A stretch of DNA of 43,023 bases from Flavobacterium psychrophilum (GTDB lineage: Bacteria > Bacteroidota > Bacteroidia > Flavobacteriales > Flavobacteriaceae), in assembly GCA_003243255.1 (NCBI GenBank), contig QFQM01000015.1, forward strand, positions 1-43,023, in the 5' to 3' direction. Below are positions 7,022-15,235 of this stretch, in pieces. Position 1 is the stretch's first letter. Each line of letters opens with the position of its first letter. The notes under the pieces were generated by a model, which worked only from the letters and a program-made list of their open reading frames with translations, made no database searches and was not told the DNA's origin. The translations under genes and the position numbers were made by a program.

Positions 7022-9628
7022 TTGGCGACTAAAGAAAAAGCACCTAAAGAAACCCCCTTAATGAAACAGTATAACGAGATTAAGGCAAAGTATCCCGATG
7101 CATGCCTGTTGTTTCGTGTGGGCGACTTTTATGAGACCTTTGGCGAAGATGCCATAAGGGCAGCCGGGATATTAGGGATAGTGCTTACCAAAAGGGGAGC
7201 GGGCAGCGAAACCGAAACGGCGCTGGCCGGATTTCCGCACCACTCGCTGAATACCTATTTGCCAAAGCTGGTTAAGGCCGGGCTTCGTGTGGCAATATGC
7301 GACCAGCTTGAAGATCCGAAAATGACCAAGACCATCGTTAAGCGTGGTGTGACCGAACTGGTTACTCCCGGTGTTTCGATGAATGATGAGGTGCTGCATT
7401 CTAAGAGCAATAACTTTTTGGCTTCGGTATATTTTGGCAAAAGAACACTGGGTGTTTCATTTCTCGATGTGTCTACGGGAGAATTCCTTACAGCGCAGGG
7501 TAATGAAGAATATATTGATAAGTTGTTACAAAATTTCAGTCCGAGTGAGGTGCTTGTGCCTAAAGCGGAGAAAAATAATTTCAGGGAAGCCTTTGGTGAA
7601 GATTTCCATACCTTCTATCTGGAAGACTGGGTGTTTAAGGAAGACTATGCTTTTGAGAACCTTACGGCACACTTCGGTACCAATTCCCTTAAAGGTTTTG
7701 GGGTAGAAGAACTGCAGGAAGGTATCATTGCTTCGGGAGCAGTGTTGTATTACCTGTCGGAAACGCAGCATAACAAAGTGCAGCACATCACGAGTATACA
7801 GCGTATTGCCGAGGATGCCTATGTGTGGATGGATCGTTTTACCATCCGTAACCTCGAGCTGTATCAAAGCCCGAACCTGAATGCTGTAACCCTGCTTGAC
7901 GTTATCGATAAGACCCTTTCGCCTATGGGTAGCCGGCTGCTGAAACGCTGGCTGGCACTTCCGTTAAAGGATGCCAACAAGGTACGTGCGCGTCATGAAG
8001 TGGTAGCTTACCTGAAAGACAATCAGGAAACCCTGAATAAGATACAATACCAGATAAAACAGATATCCGACCTGGAGCGTCTTATCTCTAAGATCGCAAC
8101 GGGTAAGGTGAGCCCGAGAGAGGTAATTTACCTGAAAGACTCGCTTGATGCCATCGTGCCGATAAAAGCACTGGCGCTGGAAAGTAAGAATGAGGCGCTG
8201 AAAGCCATTGGCGACAGCCTTCATGCGTGTGACCTGCTTCGCGAGAAGATCAAAACAACCCTGCATCCGGATGCTCCGGTGTCTATCAATAAAGGGAATG
8301 CCATTGCAACGGGTATTCATCCGGAACTTGACGATCTAAGAAATATCTCCAATTCAGGTAAAGAATATCTTGAAGGAATTGAAAGAAGAGAGTCGGAAGC
8401 TACAGGAATATCTTCATTGAAGATTTCATTTAATAACGTATTCGGTTATTATATCGAAGTCCGTAATACACATAAAGATAAAGTTCCGGCAGAATGGATA
8501 CGTAAGCAGACACTTGTAAATGCTGAGCGTTACATTACCGAAGAGCTTAAAGAATATGAAACCAAGATTCTTGGTGCCGAAGAAAAGATCCATGCGCTTG
8601 AGACCCAATTGTTCGAGCAGTTGGTTATCTGGATCGGTACCTACATAAAACCGGTACAGCTTAATGCGAGCCTTGTGGCTCAAATGGACTGCCTTAGCTC
8701 ATTTGCCCAACTGGCGATTGATAATAAATATGTTTGCCCTGTTATTGACGATAGTTTTGACCTTGAAATAAAAGAAGGCCGTCACCCGGTAATTGAAAAG
8801 CAATTACCTGTTGGTACAGAATATATAACCAATGACGTTTACCTTGACCGAAGCGGCCAGCAGATTATTATGATTACGGGGCCGAATATGTCGGGTAAGT
8901 CGGCTATCCTTCGCCAGACGGCACTGATCGTGTTGCTGGCGCAGATGGGAAGCTTTGTGCCTGCAGAAAGTGTGCGTATGGGTATTGTAGATAAGATATT
9001 TACGAGGGTAGGGGCGTCGGATAATATCTCTATGGGTGAATCGACTTTCATGGTAGAGATGAACGAAACGGCAAGTATCCTGAACAATATATCCGACAGA
9101 AGTCTTATTCTTTTGGATGAGATTGGGCGTGGTACGAGTACCTATGACGGTATTTCTATTGCCTGGGCTATTGCTGAGTTTTTGCACGAGCATCCGGCAC
9201 AGCCAAAAACGTTGTTTGCTACGCATTATCACGAGCTGAACGAGATGCAGGATATATTTGAGCGCATCCAGAATTATAACGTTTCGGTAAAGGAACTTAA
9301 GGATACAGTACTGTTTATCCGTAAGCTTGTAAAAGGCGGCTCTGCGCACAGTTTTGGTATCCATGTGGCCAAGATGGCCGGAATGCCGCAAACAGTGATT
9401 CAAAAGGCGCAAAAACTCCTTAAGAAGCTTGAAAAAGACCATTCAAGTGAAGCGTTGGCAAACGGTAAAGCATCGGCTAAAGACGAACTGCAACTGAGCT
9501 TCTTTAACCTTGACGATCCATTATTGCAGGAAATAAAAGAAGAAATAGTGAATCTTGATATCAATACGCTTACACCCGTTGAGGCACTAATGAAGCTGAA
9601 CGAGATAAAGAGGATGCTGACGAAGTAG
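7022..9628 (+). CDS. mutS: DNA mismatch repair protein MutS
   Basis: An 868-residue mismatch-recognition ATPase that starts methyl-independent mismatch repair with MutL. The mismatch-binding Phe-x-Glu motif is in GDFYETF (Phe36, Glu38). Connector, lever and clamp domains fill the middle. Walker A GPNMSGKS is at 620-627 and Walker [14 protein letters not shown] has Asp699/Glu700, followed by ATHYHEL. Length is normal for MutS1. The start is a TTG at 7022; the first in-frame ATG (7061) would remove 13 residues that resemble the N-termini of related MutS proteins I recall. A weak -7 box, TAACTTCG, sits at 6985-6992. The gene stands alone, with a repeat-rich spacer on both sides. Confidence 0.98.
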   Translation: MATKEKAPKETPLMKQYNEIKAKYPDACLLFRVGDFYETFGEDAIRAAGILGIVLTKRGAGSETETALAGFPHHSLNTYLPKLVKAGLRVAICDQLEDPKMTKTIVKRGVTELVTPGVSMNDEVLHSKSNNFLASVYFGKRTLGVSFLDVSTGEFLTAQGNEEYIDKLLQNFSPSEVLVPKAEKNNFREAFGEDFHTFYLEDWVFKEDYAFENLTAHFGTNSLKGFGVEELQEGIIASGAVLYYLSETQHNKVQHITSIQRIAEDAYVWMDRFTIRNLELYQSPNLNAVTLLDVIDKTLSPMGSRLLKRWLALPLKDANKVRARHEVVAYLKDNQETLNKIQYQIKQISDLERLISKIATGKVSPREVIYLKDSLDAIVPIKALALESKNEALKAIGDSLHACDLLREKIKTTLHPDAPVSINKGNAIATGIHPELDDLRNISNSGKEYLEGIERRESEATGISSLKISFNNVFGYYIEVRNTHKDKVPAEWIRKQTLVNAERYITEELKEYETKILGAEEKIHALETQLFEQLVIWIGTYIKPVQLNASLVAQMDCLSSFAQLAIDNKYVCPVIDDSFDLEIKEGRHPVIEKQLPVGTEYITNDVYLDRSGQQIIMITGPNMSGKSAILRQTALIVLLAQMGSFVPAESVRMGIVDKIFTRVGASDNISMGESTFMVEMNETASILNNISDRSLILLDEIGRGTSTYDGISIAWAIAEFLHEHPAQPKTLFATHYHELNEMQDIFERIQNYNVSVKELKDTVLFIRKLVKGGSAHSFGIHVAKMAGMPQTVIQKAQKLLKKLEKDHSSEALANGKASAKDELQLSFFNLDDPLLQEIKEEIVNLDINTLTPVEALMKLNEIKRMLTK

Positions 9629-9661
9629 TTTTCAGTCTCAGTCTCAGTTTTTAGTACTCTT

Positions 9662-9700
9662 TGTCATTCTGAGCGAAGCGTAGCGAAGTCGAAGAGTCTC
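9662..9700. repeat. Dispersed intergenic repeat (GAGCGAAGCGTAGCGAAGTC type)
   Basis: The 39-bp stretch starts TGTCATTCTGAGCGAAGCG and continues with tandem GCGAAG/GCGTAG words. I recognise it as a repeat common between genes in Bacteroidota. A CAGT-word stretch (9630-9656) precedes it directly after mutS. Confidence 0.55.
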
Positions 9701-9722
9701 AAAGGCGTTAAATATATTTACT

Positions 9723-10313
9723 ATGAATGCTGATAATTTACTCAAACAGGTTGCTTTCATTAAGGAAATTGATAAGCTGAAATACATTCAGCGCAGAACC
9801 CGTTTATTCAATAGCGACAGGCATGAAAATGATGCGGAGCACAGCTGGCACCTTGCTATGATGGCAATAGTACTTGCAGAACATTCGGATAAGCCTGTTG
9901 ATGTACTTAAGGTTGTTAAGATGGTACTGATGCATGACCTGGTTGAGATTGATGCAGGCGATACTTTTATTTATGATACGGTCAAAAATCATGATAATAC
10001 GTATGAAGAACGATTAGCAGCACAAAGGATATTTGGATTATTGCCGGAAGAGCAGGCTAAAGATTATATTGCGATTTGGGAAGAGTTTGAACGAGGTATA
10101 ACCGATGAGGCAAAGTTTGCCAGGGCAATGGACAGGTTTGAACCTCTTTTGCAGAATACATCCAACAATGGCGGTACCTGGGCGGAGTTTGATGTAAGGT
10201 ATGAAAAAGTGTACAACAAGAAAAAGGTAATTGGGGATGGCTCATCGTCAATTTGGGAATATGCCGAACGCCTTATCAATGAAAGCGTAGATAAAGGGGT
10301 TTTGAAAAAATAG
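9723..10313 (+). CDS. HD-domain phosphohydrolase, YfbR/HDDC2-like
   Basis: A 196-residue metal-dependent phosphohydrolase of the HD superfamily. The metal ligands are visible in the expected order: His40 in NDAEHSWH, the His71-Asp72 pair in LMHDLVEIDAGD, and Asp137 in ARAMDRFEPL. This spacing fits the family of E. coli YfbR, a 5'-deoxynucleotidase that dephosphorylates dNMPs, and of human HDDC2. The N-terminal stretch LKYIQRRTRLF is also typical. The likely role is control of deoxynucleotide pools; the exact substrate is inferred. It follows mutS by 94 bp with repeats between, and no operon partner is seen. Confidence 0.87.
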   Translation: MNADNLLKQVAFIKEIDKLKYIQRRTRLFNSDRHENDAEHSWHLAMMAIVLAEHSDKPVDVLKVVKMVLMHDLVEIDAGDTFIYDTVKNHDNTYEERLAAQRIFGLLPEEQAKDYIAIWEEFERGITDEAKFARAMDRFEPLLQNTSNNGGTWAEFDVRYEKVYNKKKVIGDGSSSIWEYAERLINESVDKGVLKK

Positions 10314-10400
10314 TGTTGTGTTCTGTGTTCTGTCGGGCGCGGCACAATAGAATTCTCCTGAGGCTATAGGAAGGCTTTGGGTGCTTAAGCTGATAAAAGT

Positions 10401-10429
10401 CTTTGCGAACCTTTGCGATTTCTTTGCGA
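10401..10429. repeat. Three tandem CTTTGCGA words
   Basis: CTTTGCGA occurs at 10401-10408, 10411-10418 and 10422-10429, roughly every 10-11 bp. It lies in the 281-bp gap between the HD gene and the tRNAs. It looks like a low-order dispersed repeat; I see no gene in this gap. Confidence 0.55.
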
Positions 10430-10528
10430 ATCTCTGTGGTATAGCTTCAGGGTCTGAAAAAACTTCTAATTTTAAGCGAAACGTTATCAGAAGGTTATGT
10501 TTTTATTGAAATTTTTTTAGCTGAAACG

Positions 10529-10559
10529 TTTGCAAAATTGAAATTTAGTGCTACATTTG
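10529..10559 (+). promoter_or_regulatory. Promoter of the tRNA-Gly/tRNA-Leu operon
   Basis: TTTG at 10529-10532 and TACATTTG at 10552-10559 are separated by 19 bp, a full match to the Bacteroidota promoter TTTG-N19-TAnnTTTG. It is the best promoter in the window. Transcription would start near 10566, about 30 bp before tRNA-Gly. Confidence 0.85.
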
Positions 10560-10594
10560 CACCCGTAATACTGAAACAAACAGCGGTATAAAAC

Positions 10595-10667
10595 GCGAAA
10601 ATAGCTCAGTTGGTAGAGCGCAACCTTGCCAAGGTTGAGGTCGCGGGTTCGAATCCCGTTTTTCGCT
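10595..10667 (+). tRNA. tRNA-Gly (anticodon GCC)
   Basis: A 73-nt cloverleaf: acceptor GCGAAAA/TTTTCGC, D stem GCTC/GAGC, anticodon stem CAACC/GGTTG with loop TTGCCAA (anticodon GCC), T arm GCGGG-TTCGAAT-CCCGT, and discriminator T. CCA is not encoded. Confidence 0.97.
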
Positions 10668-10683
10668 CAAACTATCAGTTTAA

Positions 10684-10769
10684 GCTCGAGTGGTGGAATT
10701 GGTAGACACGCTGGACTTAAAATCCAGTGGGTAGTAATGCCCGTGCGGGTTCAAGTCCCGCCTTGAGTA
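10684..10769 (+). tRNA. tRNA-Leu (anticodon TAA)
   Basis: An 86-nt class II tRNA with a long variable arm. The acceptor is GCTCGAG/CTTGAGT, the anticodon stem CTGGA/TCCAG with loop CTTAAAA (anticodon TAA, reads UUA), the T arm GCGGG-TTCAAGT-CCCGC, and the discriminator A. CCA is not encoded. It is 16 bp after tRNA-Gly and shares its promoter. Confidence 0.97.
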
Positions 10770-10771
10770 CA

Positions 10772-10805
10772 AAAGCCTTAAACGAAAGTTTAGGGCTTTT
10801 TTTAT
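10772..10805 (+). terminator. Intrinsic terminator of the tRNA operon
   Basis: Stem AAGCCTTAAAC / GTTTAGGGCTT with a GAAA loop, followed by a run of T. It starts right after tRNA-Leu. It also precedes the convergent corA stop and may act both ways. Confidence 0.85.
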
Positions 10806-10824
10806 TTTTATACTGGTTTTGAAT

Positions 10825-11736
10825 CTACAACCACTTCTTCCTCTTAAACCAAATGTAAATAATCACAGATAGTATCACCATTGATAGTATCGCCAGCGGA
10901 TAGCCCCATTTATAGTTCAGTTCGGGCATAAATTTGAAATTCATGCCATATACCCCCACAATAAATGTAAGCGGCATAAAGAATACCGAAAATACCGTGA
11001 GTATCTTCATTACATCATTTGTCTTTCGAGCCGAAAGCGACAGGTAAATATTAAGCAGGTTATTAGCGTCTTCCAGTACCTGATCGTAAAGTAGCATCAG
11101 TTTTGTGTGCAGGTCGCGCACATCGCGTAATGCAGGCCTGTCTTCACCTTCTGTAATAAGCGAATTGATTACCTCGTTGCTTAATACCAACAGCTTTTTA
11201 TAGAGTCCGGCTTTGTTCTTTACATAATAAATGTCCTCTATCATGTCAGAAGGGGTATTCTTTTTCAGGAAAAGCTTCGATTCAAAAAAATCTATCTCGT
11301 CTGAAAGTTTGATTGCTGGTTGCTCGTAGGAGTGGAGGACATCGCGTAATATGCGTATGGCAACTCCCGTTGTTGAGGTAATTTTTCCGGTGTCAACAAA
11401 ATCGGTCTTTATATTGTGTATAACGGACTGTTCGTTGCGGTGTATGGAAATAATGAAATTCTTGTTGAAGAAGATGGCAATCTTGCTGCTAAGGCTTTGT
11501 ATGCTTTGCTGGTTCCTGGTTTCGGAATCAATCTCTTTGAGTATCCTTACGATTATGAAATGCGTGTCGTTGTGCTCTTCATATTTTGGAAGGTGGTCGG
11601 GATCCATAGAGTCTGTCAGCGTATACCGGTTAAGGTTATATTTTTTGCTGATTTCTTTCAGTTCGTCTTTACTGGGATCACTAATGTCTATCCAGTCTAT
11701 ATCGGCATCATTGATACGGCAGGACATTGCAGGCAT
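10825..11736 (-). CDS. corA: CorA-family Mg2+/Co2+ transporter
   Basis: A 303-residue inner-membrane divalent cation channel of the CorA/MIT family, which works as a pentamer. The long N-terminal cytoplasmic alpha/beta and helical region (about 1-240) leads into two C-terminal membrane helices (about 243-263 and 275-295). The family's selectivity motif YGMNF is present, with GMN at 264-266, and the basic C-terminus FKRKKWL is typical. Transport is probably of Mg2+, possibly Co2+ or Ni2+. The gene converges on the tRNA operon; a terminator at 11837-11861 separates it from the next minus-strand gene upstream. Confidence 0.93.
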   Translation of the reverse strand: MPAMSCRINDADIDWIDISDPSKDELKEISKKYNLNRYTLTDSMDPDHLPKYEEHNDTHFIIVRILKEIDSETRNQQSIQSLSSKIAIFFNKNFIISIHRNEQSVIHNIKTDFVDTGKITSTTGVAIRILRDVLHSYEQPAIKLSDEIDFFESKLFLKKNTPSDMIEDIYYVKNKAGLYKKLLVLSNEVINSLITEGEDRPALRDVRDLHTKLMLLYDQVLEDANNLLNIYLSLSARKTNDVMKILTVFSVFFMPLTFIVGVYGMNFKFMPELNYKWGYPLAILSMVILSVIIYIWFKRKKWL

Positions 11737-11836
11737 ACTACTTTGGTTTGTGGTGTTTACCCAAAGTTAGCATATCTTTTCTTAAGTTTTTTATAATGCT
11801 TTAGTAAATGGCTCTAAATGGATAGGCCTAAAAAAG

Positions 11837-11861
11837 AAAACCTTCGCTTAGCGAAGGTTTT
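11837..11861 (-). terminator. Terminator of the small lipoprotein gene
   Basis: Perfect stem AAAACCTTCGC / GCGAAGGTTTT with a 3-nt loop; on the minus strand it is followed by a TTTTCTTTTTT tail. It lies 31 bp beyond the lipoprotein stop. Confidence 0.85.
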
Positions 11862-11892
11862 CAAATACTTTTGACTGTCGTCTTGCTGGTTC

Positions 11893-12105
11893 TTAGTGAG
11901 CAGCAGGAGCTTCAGCTGGAGTAGCAGCTTCAACAGCTGGAGCAGCAGCAGTATCAGCAGCAACTGGAGCCTCTTCTGTAACTGGAGCCTCTTCAGTAAC
12001 TGTAGTTTCTTCTACTGGAGCTTCTTCAGTTTTAGTTTCTTTACAAGAAACGAAAGAAACACTCATCATTGCTACTAGAGCCAGGCTTAAAACAACTTTT
12101 TTCAT
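11893..12105 (-). CDS. Small Ala/Pro/Glu-rich lipoprotein
   Basis: A 70-residue predicted lipoprotein. A hydrophobic signal (residues 4-20) ends in SFVSC, with Cys21 as the lipidation site, followed by KETKTEE. The mature part is a low-complexity chain of TEEAPV-like repeats and then Ala/Pro/Glu (EAATPAEAPA), encoded by imperfect tandem DNA repeats around 11940-12030. No fold is expected; it may be an extended spacer or surface tether in the periplasm or outer membrane. It has its own promoter (12142-12149) and terminator (11837-11861), so it is a single-gene unit. I do not recognise a named family. Repeat number may vary between strains. Confidence 0.8.
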   Translation of the reverse strand: MKKVVLSLALVAMMSVSFVSCKETKTEEAPVEETTVTEEAPVTEEAPVAADTAAAPAVEAATPAEAPAAH

Positions 12106-12141
12106 CTTACTAAATTATAAAGGTTAATTATTAATTCGAAG

Positions 12142-12149
12142 CAAAGATA
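12142..12149 (-). promoter_or_regulatory. Promoter -7 box of the small lipoprotein gene
   Basis: On the minus strand TATCTTTG matches TAnnTTTG exactly, 36 bp before the start at 12105. A partial -33 (ATTGT) lies 16 bp further upstream. Confidence 0.65.
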
Positions 12150-12274
12150 TAAATTTTTTGAAATCACAATGTATTTGGCTAAAAAAAATATATATAGCTT
12201 TACCCCTTTAAAATCAAGGCTTTCCAAGGGTTTTAATAGCTGCATTGCGTAATGTTTTGTCTTACAGATGCAAT

Positions 12275-12317
12275 AAAAATCAAAAGAGAAACTATATGAG
12301 TTTCTCTTTTGATTTTT
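12275..12317 (-). terminator. Terminator of the DPP11 gene
   Basis: An 18-bp stem, AAAAATCAAAAGAGAAAC pairing with GTTTCTCTTTTGATTTTT, sits 16 bp beyond the DPP11 stop. It has T-rich flanks on both sides. No plus-strand gene ends here. Confidence 0.85.
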
Positions 12318-12332
12318 TATAAATAACAATGC

Positions 12333-14468
12333 TTATTTCGTTACCACTTTCATTTCGTCTACCAAATGCTTAGCTCCGGCATATTTTTCAATGATAAATA
12401 ATACATAACGCATATCAACCATAATATTACGGCATATTGACGGGTCATAATGAATGTCGCTCATTGTCCCTTCCCATACGCGGTCAAAATTCAGTCCAAT
12501 CAGGTTTCCTTTGGCATCAATAGCCGGGCTTCCTGAGTTACCGCCGGTAGTATGGTTCGTTCCTATAAAGCAAACCGGCATTTTGCCGTTTTCGCCATAA
12601 CGGCCATAATCTTTTTTATTGTAAAGGTCAATCAGCTTTTGCGGAACATCAAACTCATAATCTCCCGGAATGTATTTTTCCATAACACCATCCAGATAGG
12701 TTACAGGGCCGTAGTAAGTGGCGTCTTTAGGTTCGTAGCCATTCACTTTACCATAGGTAACACGCAGTGTGCTGTTGGCATCAGGGAAAATACGTGCATC
12801 TTTCGGGCTAAGCTCAAGGATACCTTTCATATAAGTACGCTGAAGTCCTGTTATCCTCAGGTTGATCTCTTCATATTTAGGAGCTACATTAGTGTTGTAA
12901 GCATCAGTAAGCGCTTTTACCAGCTTGTAGCCTTTGTCTTCGTTAAGGCGGGCAATAACCGTTTTAGCATCGCCTTTTAATAGTTCTTTTACGCCTTCAT
13001 AAGATGTAAGTTTCGAAGTACCGTAAATTTCGGAAGTCATCGCTTTAAAGTCGGCATTCTTTACTGCATCCGGCAGGAATTGTTTTGGCGATTTTGTCGC
13101 ATATAGTTGTATTAGCTGCTCGAATACTTTTTCGTCTACATTCTTGTTGAAGTCTTTATATATCTCTTCAAGGGCAAGAATTGTATTGTCCCTTCTGTCG
13201 CTGAATGACTGCTCACCACGGGCATTATATATTTGCTCCAGTTGGTATAATCTGTAAGCCGTAGTCAGCAATTCAGTATTACGCAGCACAACTTCTGTAA
13301 AGTAATCCCTTGCTAATGCATAAGGAGCTATCTCATTGTAATTTTTCTGAAAGTCGGTCATCAGGTTTCCGTATTCAGCCTGTTTTCCTGCTTTGGCAAC
13401 ACGGGCAAGGAAATCTTTTTCGTAAGCTTTTTTAAGGGCAACAGCATTACTTTTCTTAAGTCCCTGTGTTTCTCCAATCCATTTTTTCCAGTAGTTGGCA
13501 ATCTGCGCATATTTTGCAGCATACTGTATTTTGATCGCCTGATCCTTGCGCATAAATCCGTCGGCAACTTTAAGAGCTGCATCCCTAACCTCAATTTTTG
13601 CAGGGTTAAGACTGTTTACGATCTGCTCTACAGCAACGGCAGGAAGGTACTCTGTAGTCCTGCCCGGGTAACCAAATACCAATGTAAAGTCGTCTTCTTT
13701 TACGCCACCGATAGATACCGGGAAGTAATGCTTAGGTACATATGGAACGTTATCTTTAGAATATTTTGCTGGTTTGTTGTCTTTACCGGCATAAATACGG
13801 AAAAGAGAGAAGTCACCTGTATGCCTTGGCCATACCCAGTTGTCGGTATCCGAACCGAATTTACCGATTGATGAAGGTGGTGCACCCACAAGGCGTACAT
13901 CTTCAAAAGTTTCGGTTACAAAACGCATGTACTGGTTACCTTCATAAAAAGTACGGATGCTGTTACCCTGCCACGATTCTTTAGGTAGCGTATTGGTAAG
14001 GCGTGTAATGTTTTCCTGTATCTTTTTTTGTTTGTCTTTTTCGTTGGTAAGTGTTGTTGCCCCCTCAAGTACCTGAGCAGTAATATCTTCTATCCTTACG
14101 ATAAAAGTTACTTCAAGATCTGGATTTGGCAGTTCTTCGGCCTGGCTCATAGCCCAAAAGCCATTAGCGATATAATCGTGCTCTACTGTTGAGTGCGATT
14201 GTATCTCTCCAAAACCACAATGGTGGTTGGTAAGCAATAATCCTTGTGAAGAAATAACCTCCGATGTACATCCCCCATTAAACTGCGGAACCGCATCTTT
14301 CAGGCTTGAATGGTTTACATCATAAATGTCTGATGCCGACATTTTCATGCCAAGGCTTTTCATTTCTTTTTCGTTCATTCCTTTTAGCAGGGAAGGAATC
14401 CACATACCTCCTTGCTGCGCATAGGCAGGAAGAACCAATAAAAGGACAAGTAGTCGTAATAATCTCAT
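12333..14468 (-). CDS. dpp11: S46 serine peptidase, dipeptidyl-peptidase 11 type
   Basis: A 711-residue periplasmic exopeptidase that releases dipeptides from peptide N-termini. It has a signal peptide (about 1-17, ending AYA/QQ). The chymotrypsin-like catalytic residues are visible: His83 in TNHHCG and Ser645 in TGGNSGSP. Eighteen residues after the serine, FDRVWEG carries Arg663; the equivalent Arg673 of Porphyromonas gingivalis DPP11 gives preference for Asp/Glu at P1, where DPP7 has Gly. DPP11 specificity is therefore predicted rather than DPP7. The length fits the family (about 710-720). A strong terminator follows. The Crp/Fnr gene is divergent, 83 bp away. The role is probably amino-acid supply from acidic peptides. 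Confidence 0.93.
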   Translation of the reverse strand: MRLLRLLVLLLVLPAYAQQGGMWIPSLLKGMNEKEMKSLGMKMSASDIYDVNHSSLKDAVPQFNGGCTSEVISSQGLLLTNHHCGFGEIQSHSTVEHDYIANGFWAMSQAEELPNPDLEVTFIVRIEDITAQVLEGATTLTNEKDKQKKIQENITRLTNTLPKESWQGNSIRTFYEGNQYMRFVTETFEDVRLVGAPPSSIGKFGSDTDNWVWPRHTGDFSLFRIYAGKDNKPAKYSKDNVPYVPKHYFPVSIGGVKEDDFTLVFGYPGRTTEYLPAVAVEQIVNSLNPAKIEVRDAALKVADGFMRKDQAIKIQYAAKYAQIANYWKKWIGETQGLKKSNAVALKKAYEKDFLARVAKAGKQAEYGNLMTDFQKNYNEIAPYALARDYFTEVVLRNTELLTTAYRLYQLEQIYNARGEQSFSDRRDNTILALEEIYKDFNKNVDEKVFEQLIQLYATKSPKQFLPDAVKNADFKAMTSEIYGTSKLTSYEGVKELLKGDAKTVIARLNEDKGYKLVKALTDAYNTNVAPKYEEINLRITGLQRTYMKGILELSPKDARIFPDANSTLRVTYGKVNGYEPKDATYYGPVTYLDGVMEKYIPGDYEFDVPQKLIDLYNKKDYGRYGENGKMPVCFIGTNHTTGGNSGSPAIDAKGNLIGLNFDRVWEGTMSDIHYDPSICRNIMVDMRYVLFIIEKYAGAKHLVDEMKVVTK

Positions 14469-14551
14469 ATTTGGGTTTAATTATTTTAGCGGTGTGCAAG
14501 GTACACATTATTTATAAAAAGCTATAATTTGTATCTTTCACCTGTTTAATA

Positions 14552-15130
14552 ATGAGTAGTATGTTTGATGCAATTGTTACACATATAAAAAAACATGTGA
14601 GCCTTAGCCGTGAGGAAACCGAATTGCTTTTGTCGTCGCTGGAGGTAAGGGAGCTTAAGAAGAAAGAGCATCTGCTTGAAGCGGGACAGACCTGTAATGA
14701 CAATTATTTTGTTGTGCAGGGCTGCCTCAGGATGTATCTTATGACGGATAAGGGCACGGAACAGGTAATACAATTTGCTATTGAGAACTGGTGGATGACT
14801 GATTATTTCAGTTTCAAAAGCTACCTGCCATCAAACTTTTACATACAGGCAATAGAAAAAACTACCGTGATAGCCGTCAGGAAGAAAGTACAGGATGAAC
14901 TTTTTGAAAAACTCCCGCAGTTGGAAAAATATTTCAGGATCGTTTTGGAAAAGGCCTATTCGGCACAGCTAAACAGGATTCATTATATTTTTAACCTTGG
15001 CGGTGAAGAACAATATCATATGATGATTGCCCGATACCCTGAATTCGTTCAGCGGGTACCGCAATATATGCTGGCTTCTTTTTTAGGGATAACTCCCGAA
15101 TTTTTAAGTAAGGTGAGGGCTAAAAAGTAA
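14552..15130 (+). CDS. Crp/Fnr-family transcriptional regulator
   Basis: A 192-residue regulator with an N-terminal cyclic-nucleotide-binding-like beta barrel (about 25-115, with LLEAGQTCNDNYFVVQGCLRMY) and a C-terminal helix-turn-helix (about 168-190, LASFLGITPEFLSKVRAK). No Fe-S cysteine cluster of the Fnr type is seen, and the cAMP-contacting residues of E. coli Crp are not conserved, so the effector is unknown. This short Bacteroidota subgroup often sits beside the gene it controls. Here an AhpD-like gene follows 105 bp downstream with a palindrome (15192-15208) in between, which makes it the likely target. A near-consensus -7 box, TATCTTTC, is at 14532-14539. Confidence 0.87.
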   Translation: MSSMFDAIVTHIKKHVSLSREETELLLSSLEVRELKKKEHLLEAGQTCNDNYFVVQGCLRMYLMTDKGTEQVIQFAIENWWMTDYFSFKSYLPSNFYIQAIEKTTVIAVRKKVQDELFEKLPQLEKYFRIVLEKAYSAQLNRIHYIFNLGGEEQYHMMIARYPEFVQRVPQYMLASFLGITPEFLSKVRAKK

Positions 15131-15191
15131 ATTTTTAACCAAATTTCATTTCTTAATCATGATTAAGTTTTTTGAGGAGGCATTGACGGAA

Positions 15192-15208
15192 ATTTGTCAT
15201 GTACAAAT
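15192..15208. promoter_or_regulatory. Candidate operator palindrome
   Basis: ATTTGT-CATGT-ACAAAT is a perfect 6-bp inverted repeat with a 5-nt spacer, 28 bp before the AhpD-like start and just downstream of the Crp/Fnr gene. Size and symmetry suit a dimeric HTH regulator, but the sequence is neither the Fnr nor the Crp consensus. Assignment to the adjacent regulator is inference. Confidence 0.45.
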
Positions 15209-15235
15209 CAAATAACAAATTAAATTTTTAAAGTC

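Noticed and set aside
8804..9442. 212-codon minus-strand frame inside mutS
   Set aside because: Long, but antisense to the Walker A/B region of mutS with unbiased, implausible residue content.
9662..10429. Possible CRISPR array in repeat-rich gaps
   Set aside because: The repeats are short, irregular and lack unique spacers of constant length; no cas genes are present.
12102..12329. 75-codon minus-strand frame between the lipoprotein and DPP11 genes
   Set aside because: It contains the DPP11 terminator and the promoter of the lipoprotein gene; its translation is Phe/Tyr/Lys-rich noise from AT-rich spacer.
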